Shown here: positions 37,241 to 46,256 of the stretch, in pieces | How the letters are laid out: every line of letters starts with the position of its first letter | How positions within the stretch are numbered: position 1 is the first letter of the stretch | DNA from: an uncultured Acidobacteriota bacterium | GTDB lineage: Bacteria > Acidobacteriota > CAIWXX01 | NCBI GenBank assembly: GCA_903916735.1 | Contig: CAIWXX010000010.1 | Span: forward strand, 1-64,000 | DNA length: 64,000 nt | Direction: 5' to 3' | Position numbers and translations under genes: made by a program | Notes under the pieces: model-generated | The model's input: only the letters and a program-made list of their open reading frames with translations | Database searches by the model: none | What the model was told of the DNA's origin: nothing

Positions 37241-37456
37241 ATGTCTGATGACATTCTCATTTTCGGGAAGGATACCTGACCCTATACATCGAAGGCCCGT
37301 GAGGACTTCGCCAAGACTGATACTGTTCGCTACATCAATGTGCAAGCGGAACCTGGGGGTCTTGATCAGATGCTGAAATTCAGCAAGGGTGCTCGAACGG
37401 TGCCCGTGATCGTCAAAGGCGGCAAAGTGACGATCGGTTGGGATGGAGGCACCTGA
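37241..37456 (+). CDS. Glutaredoxin-like selenoprotein (UXX-star type), Sec at codon 13
   Basis: 71 residues if the TGA at 37277-37279 is read as selenocysteine. The frame then runs MSDDILIFGKDT-U-PYTSKA, with no other stop until the TGA at 37454. It has the thioredoxin order beta-alpha-beta-alpha-beta-beta. In place of the CxxC active site it has U-P-Y-T, and the cis-Pro strand TVPVIVKGGKVTIG is intact. This matches the glutaredoxin-like UXX-star selenoprotein family. No Cys occurs, so Sec13 would be the only redox residue. AAGGAG lies 9 bp before the ATG, and a SECIS-like hairpin follows the TGA. The exact substrate is unknown. A conventional reading would give a 12-residue peptide. Confidence 0.85.
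37290..37310 (+). promoter_or_regulatory. Bacterial SECIS-like hairpin
   Basis: Starting 10 nt after the TGA, CGAAG pairs with CTTCG (5 bp). Inside it CC pairs with GG around the apical loop GTGA, with a small internal bulge (GC/A). The loop's first G is 20 nt from the UGA, within the range known for SelB-bound bacterial SECIS elements, which need a G/GU in the apical loop. The hairpin lies inside the coding sequence, as expected in bacteria. Confidence 0.7.
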
Positions 37457-37811
37457 GGGGTCTAGCTGAGTGCGGCAGTTCGCCGCATGCACTGACGTGC
37501 CATCATTTTTCTACAGTTGTAGAATCAAAAAACGATCCAACTGCAGAGGAGAATCCGTTATCAAAAATCGTGGTGGAAACGGAGATTGCTGGAGTGCATC
37601 CTGCTGTAGATAGGGATGAGTCGATTATCCGAGGACCCCTGTTGAATTTTGTTGATAGGAGCGGATTTCATCGGGGACGGAATTCGTCTGCGTTGACGTC
37701 CCTGTTTGCAGAGGGAGATGTACAGAGTTGGACAACGGGAACCCCTAACGCGGCAACACGAGAAAATGGCGTGGACTGTTTTCAGGGAAATGACCCCCAA
37801 GACATCCCACA
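37457..37811. other. Intergenic between selenoprotein and glycosyltransferase genes
   Basis: A short hairpin (TGCGGC-AGTTC-GCCGCA) near 37471 may end the selenoprotein transcript. A frame is open through 37510-37800 but has no good start codon and no motif that I recognise, so I call no gene. A 16-bp palindrome is listed separately. Confidence 0.45.
37509..37524. promoter_or_regulatory. 16-bp perfect palindrome, possible operator
   Basis: TTCTACAGTTGTAGAA is perfectly symmetric apart from its 2-bp centre and contains TACA-n2-TGTA, the core bound by BlaI/MecI/CopY-type repressors. No such repressor gene is in the window and no clear promoter can be assigned, so this is only a candidate. Confidence 0.35.
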
Positions 37812-39431
37812 ATGAATTCCGAAAGGCGGACTCCATCATTGCCTGATTCTAATGACATCCCACCACAACCAGCGCAATGGATGACGGCGCTTCCAGGCAG
37901 AACGTCCTGTCCGGAATCGTCGATGAAACAAAGCCGCCGTCTGGATCTTCCTTTGCGCTTTCTGACGGCTGTTGCCGGCCTGTGTGCGGCAGGATATCTC
38001 TGTTGCTACTTCATCCTCGCCTGGATCAGGATGAGGTACCCATATGAGTTGGAATGGATGGAGGGAGGCTGTGTCGACCACGTCGTCAGGCTTCTCAAAG
38101 GCGCCTCGCTTTATGGCGAGCCGTCTCTGGAATTCACACCATTCATCTATACGCCCTTTTACTACTATGTGTCCGCCGTATTCTCAAAGGTGTTCGGTAT
38201 CGGCTTCTTCCCTTTGCGGCTCGTATCCTTCCTTGCGTCGATCGGTTGTTTTTTCATCATTTTCAAATTCGTGAAGAGGGAGACGGGATCCTCTTTTTAC
38301 GGCCTGCTATCCACAGGCCTTTTCGCGGCGGCATACAGATTCAGCGGCGCCTGGCTGGATCTGGCTCGTCTCGATTCGCTTTTTCTTTTTCTTCTTCTTG
38401 GCAGTGCTTATCTGCTGTTTTTTCACAAAAGTGGCATCGGCCTGTTTTTTTCCGGAGTTCTGATCTCTCTGTCCTTTTTGACAAAGCAAACCGCATTGTT
38501 CCTGGCAGTCGTCATGTGCCTCTATTCGATGATTTTCCTGGACAGATGGTTGAAGATCATAATTCCATTGATCTTTGCAGGGCTTATTGGATTGAGCACG
38601 CTCTTCTTTAATTGGTTAAGCCATGGATGGTACTCTTATTATGTATTTGAGCTCCCGCGACAGCATCGTATCTTCACTCTCATGGTGGCAGGATTCTGGA
38701 TCCAGGATATGCCGTTTCTCTCACTCGCATTATTGGCATCATTGACATATTTGGGAAATCGCCTCTTGTGCCATCGGAATAAAGAGACCGTGTTTCACCT
38801 CTCCTTCTTTTTTAGCATGATTCTTGTCTCTTGGTTTTCGAGAATGCATTATGGCGGGTACGATAATGTCCTGTTGCTTGCAACTGCCGCTCTTTCGATT
38901 TATGCGGGAATGGGATGGCATCATGTGACATCTTTTGCAAGCAGGGCGAGGCATGCATCACTGTGGCAGTATCTGGCCGTTCTCACCTGCCTCTTGCAGT
39001 TTTTCCTCTTGAAATATGATCCCGCCGCCCAGCTCCCATCAACAAGGGACCTCCTCGCAGGCAATGCCCTGGTTGAATTAATGAAAGGCATAGATGGTGA
39101 CATTTTCATGCCGAACCATGGCTATCTGCCTTCATTAGCCGGCAAAAAAACGAGTGCTCATGCCATGGCCCTGTTTGATGTTTTGCGAAGCACCGACAGG
39201 GAGAAACGCGGAAATCTGGTCTATCAAATTGATCACGCGCTGCAGAATGGCTATTACAAAACCATCATCTTGGATGGCCCATTCTATGGAATCCAGCGTG
39301 AAGTCGATGCCTCATACACGCCCAAAGCCAGAGTGTTTCAGTGCACCGATTGCTTCTGGCCTGTCACCGGCAAGAGGACCAGACCGGAGATGCTGCTCGT
39401 GCTGAAAGCAGCCCCGGGATACACGCCCTGA
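37812..39431 (+). CDS. GT-C membrane glycosyltransferase, second
   Basis: 539 residues, about 11 TM helices. The first periplasmic loop contains the acidic pair in YELEWMEGGCVDHVVRLLKG followed by EFTPFIYTPFYYYVSAVFSK, a block typical of ArnT/PMT_2-like glycosyltransferases of several environmental phyla. The C-terminal soluble portion (about 400-539) contains a Cys pair (FQCTDCFWPV). The N-terminal 37 residues are hydrophilic, so the real start might be the ATG at 37923. It is different in sequence from the GT-C gene at 33897. The lipid-linked donor and the target are unknown. Confidence 0.8.
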   Translation: MNSERRTPSLPDSNDIPPQPAQWMTALPGRTSCPESSMKQSRRLDLPLRFLTAVAGLCAAGYLCCYFILAWIRMRYPYELEWMEGGCVDHVVRLLKGASLYGEPSLEFTPFIYTPFYYYVSAVFSKVFGIGFFPLRLVSFLASIGCFFIIFKFVKRETGSSFYGLLSTGLFAAAYRFSGAWLDLARLDSLFLFLLLGSAYLLFFHKSGIGLFFSGVLISLSFLTKQTALFLAVVMCLYSMIFLDRWLKIIIPLIFAGLIGLSTLFFNWLSHGWYSYYVFELPRQHRIFTLMVAGFWIQDMPFLSLALLASLTYLGNRLLCHRNKETVFHLSFFFSMILVSWFSRMHYGGYDNVLLLATAALSIYAGMGWHHVTSFASRARHASLWQYLAVLTCLLQFFLLKYDPAAQLPSTRDLLAGNALVELMKGIDGDIFMPNHGYLPSLAGKKTSAHAMALFDVLRSTDREKRGNLVYQIDHALQNGYYKTIILDGPFYGIQREVDASYTPKARVFQCTDCFWPVTGKRTRPEMLLVLKAAPGYTP

Positions 39432-39552
39432 GGCGTTATCGCCTGCGACCGCTTTTCTCAGAGTGACTCCACCTGCGAGCCTGTTCTAGATCAGAAACAC
39501 CTTTTCGGCCAGAGAAGGCGTACCGACTCTGCAGCATTCAGCGCTGTCGTGT

Positions 39553-41187
39553 CTAGTGTTTCTTCCAGACGACCTTTCCGTTCACTACCGTCATCCAGTT
39601 TTTCACATCCTTGAGTGCCTTCGGGGCGATGTCGAATGGACTTTCAACAGTGATGATCAGATCAGCGAGCTTTCCGGGTTCGATCGATCCGAGATGCTTC
39701 TCCATGAAACATGCATATGCGGAACCCATTGTGTATTCATGAAGGGCGTCGGCTAGCGGCATTTTTTCTTCCGGAAACCAGCCTCCTTCAGGCTGACCGT
39801 CCAGGTCCATCCGCGTGACGGCGGCATAGATTCCAAACCATGGGTTAAGCGATTCCACAGGCCAGTCAGTCCCGAAAGCTTGTGGGATGCCCGCTTTCAG
39901 GAGGGATTCATAGACATATCCGTCTTTGCACCGCTGAGCGACGCGCTTCTCGCACCAGTGCATATCATCGAGCAGGTGGCATGGTTGAACAGAAGCGATC
40001 GTACCGGTTTTCTTGAACAGCTCGAAGTCCTGCCGGCGGATCACCTGCACATGTTCCAATTTGGCGCGTCTGTCGCGTGACGGCAAACGGGAGATATCGT
40101 CGAGCGCCATCCAGACAGCCTTATCACCGATGGCGTGGATCTGGAGTTGCAGCCCGGCTTCATCGACTTGACGTATTCGTGAATCGAGATCCGTTTCGGA
40201 CATCACTGCCAGGCCGCTGGTATTGGGCCGGTCGTGGTAGGGTTCGAAAAAGAGAGCGGTTCCGGCACCCATGCTGCCGTCCACGTAGAGCTTGGCACCT
40301 TCGATGCGGAGCATGTCGCTGCCGAACCCCGTTGTGATGCCGAGACCTGACATTTTTTCCAGTGATGATGCGTCCGGGCAGGCATAGACCCTTGTGGTCA
40401 GCATTGCCTGTTTCTCAAGTTCAGTATAGATAGCGAGAGAATCCGGTGTGGTTTCCATCTCGAGAACCGTCGTCACCCCATACTGCCCGGCTTTATCAAG
40501 CGCGGCATGAATCGCCTTTTCAACCTGCAAACGCGTCGGTGGAGGGATCACAATATCGATGAGATTCATAGCATTGTCGCGCAGAGTGCCATCAGGTTCA
40601 CCGGCCGCGTCATGTCCAATCTCCCCGCCGGAAGGGCTTTTCGTGTTTCGGTCGATGCCGGCGAGCTTCAGCGCGAGTGAATTCGCAACGCCTATATGTC
40701 CGTCAAGGCGAGTCAACCAGACGGGGTTTTTCGGAACGGCGCGATCCAGTAGAGCGGCAGTCGGGAGTTTTTTATCCGGCCATCTTTCATGATCCCAGCC
40801 TCCGCCTGTCATCCATTCGCCGGACTTGAATTGCTGGGCATAACCGGCGACACGCTTTTCGAATTCCATTTCGTCGTTACAGTCCTTGAGTTCAACCTCA
40901 AGCGACCTTTGCCCGCCCTGCGCAAAATGCGTATGCGCATCAATGAATCCGGGCATGGCGAATCGCCCGCCCAGGTCGATGACCTCGGCGTCGGGAGCCG
41001 CCAGCCGCCGCATCTCGGCGGATGTCCCTGTCTTCCAGATTCGTTCGCATCGGACGATGAGTGCTTCTTTCCAGGATCTCTCGCCATCGATCGTATAGAT
41101 ACGACCGTTTATGAAAAGCTTCTCGTCGTTATCCGCCATGAGTAACCCTGCGGAAAAGAGCAGTGAAAAAAAAATTCTTATCATCAT
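39553..41187 (-). CDS. Amidohydrolase family protein (YtcJ-like), secreted
   Basis: 544 residues with a signal peptide (IRIFFSLLFSAGLLMA). The metal-dependent TIM-barrel hydrolase has its HxH metal site in GFIDAHTHFAQGG, the later His blocks (LQIHAIGDKAV and KLEHVQVI) and the catalytic Asp in FGTDWPVE. This is the amidohydrolase_3 subgroup, whose members act on N-acyl amides, imides and similar compounds; the substrate cannot be told. The ATG at 41187 is followed by a second ATG. The export signal is unusual for the family, although it is common in environmental lineages. Confidence 0.87.
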   Translation of the reverse strand: MMIRIFFSLLFSAGLLMADNDEKLFINGRIYTIDGERSWKEALIVRCERIWKTGTSAEMRRLAAPDAEVIDLGGRFAMPGFIDAHTHFAQGGQRSLEVELKDCNDEMEFEKRVAGYAQQFKSGEWMTGGGWDHERWPDKKLPTAALLDRAVPKNPVWLTRLDGHIGVANSLALKLAGIDRNTKSPSGGEIGHDAAGEPDGTLRDNAMNLIDIVIPPPTRLQVEKAIHAALDKAGQYGVTTVLEMETTPDSLAIYTELEKQAMLTTRVYACPDASSLEKMSGLGITTGFGSDMLRIEGAKLYVDGSMGAGTALFFEPYHDRPNTSGLAVMSETDLDSRIRQVDEAGLQLQIHAIGDKAVWMALDDISRLPSRDRRAKLEHVQVIRRQDFELFKKTGTIASVQPCHLLDDMHWCEKRVAQRCKDGYVYESLLKAGIPQAFGTDWPVESLNPWFGIYAAVTRMDLDGQPEGGWFPEEKMPLADALHEYTMGSAYACFMEKHLGSIEPGKLADLIITVESPFDIAPKALKDVKNWMTVVNGKVVWKKH

Positions 41188-41702
41188 GGCGTCACTATAA
41201 AGAAGAACAACCGCCGAGCGCAAGCGGGATCAGATTACAGAATCGTCGAAGTCAGACTGGTGATAAATCAGGAAATTGTTGGACTGGTGGGATTTAGGCA
41301 AAAAGTAAAAAGGAAACCCTCAATCAATGTCCGAAATCCGCGGATAAGGAATGGCGGCAAGCCATCAGATAGTCTCGATAGACCCGGCATTACGGCTCGG
41401 CAGGAGCCTCGCCCTCCCAAACCATCGATCAGGGGAATGCTTGATATACGGAGGGGAGGGCTCGGCATCCTCGCGAGCCGAGCCGCAGATGCTCCGAAGC
41501 CATTTTGTCGCAATAGGCGTGTGCTTACTCGCGGATAGGGGAACGCGTTTTCACGAATTTTTGCTTTTCACTTTTTACTTCACGCCATCAACGCGTGATT
41601 GCCGATTTTGGCGGGGCGGCATACGGGCATCTCATTCTGGTTTCCATTTCCGTTGCTCTTTTGTTATTCTGAAAGTAAGCGAATTAACCGAAGGAGGAGA
41701 TC
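41188..41702. other. Intergenic region with dispersed repeat upstream of gap
   Basis: No gene. Copy 2 of the 212-bp repeat fills 41331-41541. The 160 bp between the repeat and gap should carry the promoter of the glycolytic operon; I see no strong consensus boxes. CGAAGGAGGAGATC is the ribosome binding site of gap. Confidence 0.5.
41331..41541 (+). repeat. Dispersed 212-bp repeat, copy 2
   Basis: This is about 95% identical to 30811-31022. The differences are scattered substitutions and a few small indels; the central inverted core (GAGCCGAGCC here) is closer to a perfect hairpin than in copy 1, which suggests compensated or selected base pairing. Confidence 0.85.
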
Positions 41703-42701
41703 ATGGCCATCAGAATCGGCATTAATGGATTCGGTCGAATTGGAAGAAACGTGCTTCGTGCATCGTTGAAAGAAAAGGGATTCGAATTCGTCGCGGTGAA
41801 CGACATCACTGATGCAAAAACTCTGGCTCATCTTTTGAAGTACGATTCGGTACTGGGTAACCTGGAATGCGATGTCAAAGCAGGTGACGGTACTATCACC
41901 GTGGCCGGCCGCGAGATTAAGGTTCTCTCGGTGAAAGATCCTGCCGGTCTCCCGTGGAAAGACCTGGGTGTGGATTATGTCATCGAATCCACGGGACTCT
42001 TCACAAAACGCGACGGCGCTTCCAAGCACATGACCGCCGGCGCCAAAAAAGTTCTCATCACGGCTCCAGCCACCGACGAGGACATCACCATCTGCCTGGG
42101 CGTCAATGAAAAATCCTACGACCCGGCCAAGCATCACATTGTCAGTAACGCCAGCTGCACAACCAACTGCCTGGCTCCCGTCGCCAAGGTCATTCATGAC
42201 ACCTTCGGCATCAAGCGCGGCCAGATGACGACCATACATTCCTACACGAACGATCAGCGGATACTCGATCTGCCTCACAAAGACCTGCGGCGCGCGCGTG
42301 CGGCGGCGTTATCAATGATTCCAACGACGACCGGAGCCGCCAAAGCGGTGTCTCTCGTCATCCCGGAATTGAAAGGCAAGATGGACGGTATCTCGGTTCG
42401 TGTGCCGACTCCGAATGTTTCTCTTGTCGACGTCGTCTTCTTGATCGAGAAGCCCGCAAAGAAAGAGGATGTCAATGCCGCTCTGAAAGCGGCCGCTGAC
42501 GGCCCGATGAAAGGGATTTTGCAATTCTGCACTGAGGAACTTGTGTCGATTGATTTCCGCGGCAACCCGCATTCGTCGATCGTCGACGCCGCCTACACGA
42601 AGGTGGTCGGCGATGACTTGCTGAAGATCCTTTCCTGGTATGACAATGAGTGGGGGTATTCCTGCCGAGTCGTGGATCTGCTCAAGTACATGACCCGCTG
42701 A
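41703..42701 (+). CDS. gap: Glyceraldehyde-3-phosphate dehydrogenase
   Basis: 332 residues. It oxidises glyceraldehyde-3-phosphate to 1,3-bisphosphoglycerate. The Rossmann start [14 protein letters not shown], the catalytic Cys152 in [15 protein letters not shown] and the C-terminal [15 protein letters not shown] block are all present. It heads the gap-pgk-tpiA-secG operon, with a very good GGAGGAG ribosome binding site. The gap to pgk is 25 bp. Confidence 0.97.
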   Translation: MAIRIGINGFGRIGRNVLRASLKEKGFEFVAVNDITDAKTLAHLLKYDSVLGNLECDVKAGDGTITVAGREIKVLSVKDPAGLPWKDLGVDYVIESTGLFTKRDGASKHMTAGAKKVLITAPATDEDITICLGVNEKSYDPAKHHIVSNASCTTNCLAPVAKVIHDTFGIKRGQMTTIHSYTNDQRILDLPHKDLRRARAAALSMIPTTTGAAKAVSLVIPELKGKMDGISVRVPTPNVSLVDVVFLIEKPAKKEDVNAALKAAADGPMKGILQFCTEELVSIDFRGNPHSSIVDAAYTKVVGDDLLKILSWYDNEWGYSCRVVDLLKYMTR

Positions 42702-42726
42702 AAAAGCGAAATTTTCTGGAGGCAAC

Positions 42727-43911
42727 ATGAAGCGCTCGATCACCGACGTCGAACTGCGCGGACGCACCATCTTCATGCGTGTCGATTTCAATGTGCCTCT
42801 CGATGATTCTCAGCGAATCACCGACGACACGCGAATCCGCGCCTCCTTGCCATCGATCCGTCTGGCGCTCGACCAAGGCGCCCGGCTCCTGCTGGCGTCT
42901 CATCTCGGCCGCCCCAAGGGAAAACGCAATCCCGCAATGAGCCTGCGACCCGCGGCTGTCCGTCTTTCGGAGCTGCTCGGCGGCGAGGTTATCATGGCCC
43001 CCGACTGCATCGGCGCCGATGTGGCGAGGATGCGCGCGGGCCTCCGCGATGGCCAGGCCATGATGCTTGAAAACGTCCGCTTCTACAAAGAGGAGGAGGC
43101 CAACGATCCGGGCTTCTCGGCTCAGCTCGCCGAAGGCATTGACATTTACGTCGATGATGCTTTTGGCTCGGCCCATCGCGCTCATGCATCGACCGCCGGC
43201 ATCACGGCTTATGTGAAAACCGCCGTCTCCGGGCTCCTGATGGAGAAGGAGCTGCGTTATCTCGGAGGCGCCCTGGAAAATCCAGCGTGCCCTTTCGTGG
43301 CGATCCTCGGCGGCGCCAAAGTCTCCGATAAAATCGAAGTCATCGATAATCTGCTCGGCAAGGTCAACACACTACTGATTGGCGGCGCCATGGCCTACAC
43401 GTTTTTCAAAGCCAAGGGCTATGGCACAGGCACATCGCTGGTCGAAGCCGACAAGGTGGATGTTGCGGCGCGCGTTCTCAAGGACGCCGATCTAAAAAAG
43501 GTTGAACTGCTTTTGCCTGTCGACCACGTGACGGCGCCGGAAAGGAAAGCCGGGGTCTCGACGAAGACGTGTGATGTGACATCAATCGATCCCGAATGGA
43601 TGGGGCTAGACATCGGGCCGCGCAGCGTCGCACTCTTCGGAGATCGACTCCGCGCTGCCAAAACAATCGTCTGGAACGGCCCCATGGGCGTCTTCGAAAT
43701 CGACGCGTTTGCTGCCGGGACGGTCGGGATCGCTCGCGCCGTGGCTCAATCAGGGGCGATATCGATCGTTGGCGGAGGCGATTCGGTTTCGGCGATTGAA
43801 AAGGCCGGTGTCACCGATAAGATCACTCACATTTCGACCGGTGGCGGGGCCAGCCTGGAATTTCTAGGCGGTTTGAAACTGCCCGGTGTCGAGGCTTTGA
43901 ACGACAAATGA
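42727..43911 (+). CDS. pgk: Phosphoglycerate kinase
   Basis: 394 residues, normal length. It makes ATP from 1,3-bisphosphoglycerate. The N-domain has the substrate loop [11 protein letters not shown] and the basic-patch block [12 protein letters not shown]. The C-domain has the nucleotide site [13 protein letters not shown] and the end [22 protein letters not shown] precedes the ATG at 42727. It overlaps tpiA by four bases (ATGA), showing tight coupling of the glycolytic genes. Confidence 0.97.
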   Translation: MKRSITDVELRGRTIFMRVDFNVPLDDSQRITDDTRIRASLPSIRLALDQGARLLLASHLGRPKGKRNPAMSLRPAAVRLSELLGGEVIMAPDCIGADVARMRAGLRDGQAMMLENVRFYKEEEANDPGFSAQLAEGIDIYVDDAFGSAHRAHASTAGITAYVKTAVSGLLMEKELRYLGGALENPACPFVAILGGAKVSDKIEVIDNLLGKVNTLLIGGAMAYTFFKAKGYGTGTSLVEADKVDVAARVLKDADLKKVELLLPVDHVTAPERKAGVSTKTCDVTSIDPEWMGLDIGPRSVALFGDRLRAAKTIVWNGPMGVFEIDAFAAGTVGIARAVAQSGAISIVGGGDSVSAIEKAGVTDKITHISTGGGASLEFLGGLKLPGVEALNDK

Positions 43912-44660
43912 GAAAACCATTTATCGCCGGCAATTGGAAAATGTACTGCACGAAGCCGGAGGCGACGAAACTCGCCTCCGGCCTTGCGGCATCCATCGGG
44001 TCCCTCGAAGAAATCGATGTCGCACTCTGCCCGCCATATACGGCGCTTGAAACTGTTCACAACGTCATCGCCGGTACTCGCCTGCGCCTCGGTGCTCAGG
44101 ATCTAGCCTGGGAAAAGGAGGGCGCCTTCACCGGTGAAGTCTCGGCCCTCATGCTGATCGACGTTGGTTGCGAATTCGTCATCATCGGCCATTCCGAACG
44201 GCGGCAGTTTTTCGGGGAGACTGATCAGAGCGTCAACCGGAAACTCAAGGCGGCCATTTCCGGGGGGCTGGATCCCATCATGTGCGTCGGCGAGACATTG
44301 CCGGAACGGGAAAGCGGCAGCACACTCGATGTCATCCGCCGACAGCTTGATGGAGGCCTCACTGGTATCGCCTGCGAGAAACTGACAATCGCCTACGAAC
44401 CTGTCTGGGCGATCGGGACAGGCAGGGTGGCCACTCCAGAACAGGCACAGGATGTTCACGCCTTCATTCGTGGCTGGTTGAATCACGCTTACGGGCCGGC
44501 AGCCGGCGGCATTCGAATTCAGTACGGCGGAAGCGTCAAGCCGGATAACGTTGCCGGATTGATGGTTCAGCCGGATATTGACGGGGCGCTCGTCGGTGGA
44601 GCCAGCTTGAAGATTGAAAGTTTTTCGGATATTGTACGAGGTTCAACGAAGAGGAAGTAG
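43908..44660 (+). CDS. tpiA: Triosephosphate isomerase
   Basis: 250 residues. The active site Lys11 (AGNWKM), His95 (IIGHSERR) and Glu164 ([11 protein letters not shown]) are in the expected places, and the phosphate loop reads [10 protein letters not shown]. It interconverts dihydroxyacetone phosphate and glyceraldehyde-3-phosphate. It starts inside the pgk stop and is followed after 11 bp by secG, the usual order in many bacteria. Confidence 0.97.
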   Translation: MRKPFIAGNWKMYCTKPEATKLASGLAASIGSLEEIDVALCPPYTALETVHNVIAGTRLRLGAQDLAWEKEGAFTGEVSALMLIDVGCEFVIIGHSERRQFFGETDQSVNRKLKAAISGGLDPIMCVGETLPERESGSTLDVIRRQLDGGLTGIACEKLTIAYEPVWAIGTGRVATPEQAQDVHAFIRGWLNHAYGPAAGGIRIQYGGSVKPDNVAGLMVQPDIDGALVGGASLKIESFSDIVRGSTKRK

Positions 44661-44671
44661 GTAGCAAGTAG

Positions 44672-44959
44672 ATGGAAATCGTCGTCACAATCCTTCACGT
44701 CATAGTCTGCCTGATGCTGATCCTGATCGTGCTTCTGCAGTCAGGCAAGGGAGCGGATCTGGCGAGCGCCTTCGGCGGCGGCAGCAGCCAGACAACCTTC
44801 GGCGCGCGCGGCGCCGCAACTTTTCTTTCGAAGGCAACGACAATTGCAGCCATTCTGTTCATGCTGACTTCGCTGACGCTCTATTACTACGGGGGCAAGC
44901 CGTCGTCATCGGTTTTGAAGGATCTCCCATCAAGCTCAGCCCCAGCCAAGAAGAAGTAA
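44672..44959 (+). CDS. secG: Protein-export membrane protein SecG
   Basis: 95 residues with two TM helices. The first ([24 protein letters not shown]) and the loop [27 protein letters not shown] are diagnostic of SecG, an accessory subunit of the SecYEG translocon. The short Ser/Pro/Lys tail is typical. Its place at the end of the glycolytic operon is widespread. An intrinsic terminator follows. Confidence 0.95.
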   Translation: MEIVVTILHVIVCLMLILIVLLQSGKGADLASAFGGGSSQTTFGARGAATFLSKATTIAAILFMLTSLTLYYYGGKPSSSVLKDLPSSSAPAKKK

Positions 44960-45016
44960 AAGGGCAACGACCAGAACCCGGAGAGCTGGAGGGAGAGGAG
45001 GCCGCATGCCTCCGAT

Positions 45017-45037
45017 CGCCAAAGTTGGCGTTTTTTT
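45017..45037 (+). terminator. Intrinsic terminator of gap-pgk-tpiA-secG
   Basis: CGCCA-AAGT-TGGCG is followed directly by seven T residues, 57 bp after secG. The opposite strand's gene (PD40 protein) ends 3 bp further on. Confidence 0.88.
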
Positions 45038-45039
45038 AA

Positions 45040-45933
45040 CTACCGGAAATCCGGATTGACGTCTTCGTCGTTGTTGCTGGTTATTCGGATCGGCGGCGAG
45101 AGCGGCGTTGATGACATGATATAGAGTTCCCAAAGGTTGGGTTTCTTCTTGTCCGGAGTCATCGCGAATATGATCCATTTGCCATTGCGTGTGAATCGCG
45201 GGCAGTAAGGATATCCTTTGACCGCTGTCATGCGCTGGTTTTGACCGGTTGCCATGTCATACATCCGGATTGTGCTGTGCCCGGATCCTCTGGGCAGGTG
45301 CACGTAGAGGAGCTTGGTTCCGTCGGCTGAGAAAGCGGGTTCGCATCCCGAATCCACGACAGTCTGTGTTCCAGTGGCTCGATCCACCAGCGTAACGTAC
45401 CACCCTCGAGGGAGCGGCCCGCCGGGCCGCCGGTAATTATTCACAACCAGAGTCAGACCGTCGGGGGTTAAATGTCCCCATTCGCATCGTTCGTTCGGTA
45501 TGCCAATAGGTCCGCTCACCTGCCATGTCGCGCGATCGAAAAGAAAAATATTGTTGCGGGTTTGTGAATACGGTTCGGTGAAAACGATGAGCTTCCCGTC
45601 GCCCGAAAAATGCCCGTAGGTGACAGGTCCGCCCGGATTCGAAACAAGCGGGGCGAGGTTGGTGCCGTCGATATTCATGATGTAAAGGCTCTCGATGCCG
45701 TCACGTGTCGACGTAAAAACGACCCTCTTGCCGTCACGCGAAATCGACGGGAAGGCATCATCGGAGGGATTGTTCGTGAGATTGGTTTCGACCCCATTTT
45801 CATCACGAAGATAAATTTCCTCGTTCCCATCGCGATTGGTTTGAAAAACCAGTTTCCCTTTGGGAAGGGCAGAATCAGCTGCGGAACAGGACAATGGGAA
45901 GAGCCAGATTGCCGCTAGTGCTTTCCAATTCAT
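45040..45933 (-). CDS. Secreted PD40 / TolB-like propeller protein
   Basis: 297 residues with a signal peptide (MNWKALAAIWLFPLSCSAAD; a lipobox-like LSCS might make it a lipoprotein). At least five PD40 blades follow, each with a block like GKLVFQTNRDGNEEIYLRD, ISRDGKRVVFTSTRDG, FSGDGKLIVFTEP, FSADGTKLLYVHL and FTRNGKWIIFAMTPD. These resemble TolB's C-terminal propeller, but the N-terminal TolB domain is missing. It likely binds a partner in the periplasm or at the surface. The GGGGGTC upstream of the ATG is the weak ribosome site. Confidence 0.82.
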   Translation of the reverse strand: MNWKALAAIWLFPLSCSAADSALPKGKLVFQTNRDGNEEIYLRDENGVETNLTNNPSDDAFPSISRDGKRVVFTSTRDGIESLYIMNIDGTNLAPLVSNPGGPVTYGHFSGDGKLIVFTEPYSQTRNNIFLFDRATWQVSGPIGIPNERCEWGHLTPDGLTLVVNNYRRPGGPLPRGWYVTLVDRATGTQTVVDSGCEPAFSADGTKLLYVHLPRGSGHSTIRMYDMATGQNQRMTAVKGYPYCPRFTRNGKWIIFAMTPDKKKPNLWELYIMSSTPLSPPIRITSNNDEDVNPDFR

Positions 45934-46256
45934 GATTGACCCCCGGGGCCTATTGTAGTGAAAGGGGTCCCGTCGATGCAATCCATTGTGTGTCTCGTGA
46001 ATCTGCGGATAAACATCACCACATCAAGGCACGAACGGGCGGCGTCTATGCCTGTGCTGTTCGAAACGCAAATCCAGCCCCGTGACAGAGGGCAAGTGCC
46101 ACTCGATCTCATTCTTGTTTTTCGTCGTTCCAGTACCCGTACCCGTTTCCGAAAATATATGTCATGCCCTCCAAGTCGAGTCGGGAACGTAAGTGGGGGC
46201 GGATTTCTTGATACAAATTTGTGCACGATAAGACTCCTGCTCGCGGATCGGTCTGC
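45934..46256. other. Intergenic; no gene seen
   Basis: Nothing coding is supported. It contains the second copy of a 21-bp shared fragment (46167-46187; see 27334-27354) and a CAGTACCCGTACCCG tract that looks like a worn dispersed sequence. Confidence 0.5.

Noticed and set aside
37438-37815. A plus-strand frame after the selenoprotein gene
   Set aside because: It begins inside the selenoprotein's 3' end, has no good start codon and no recognised motif.
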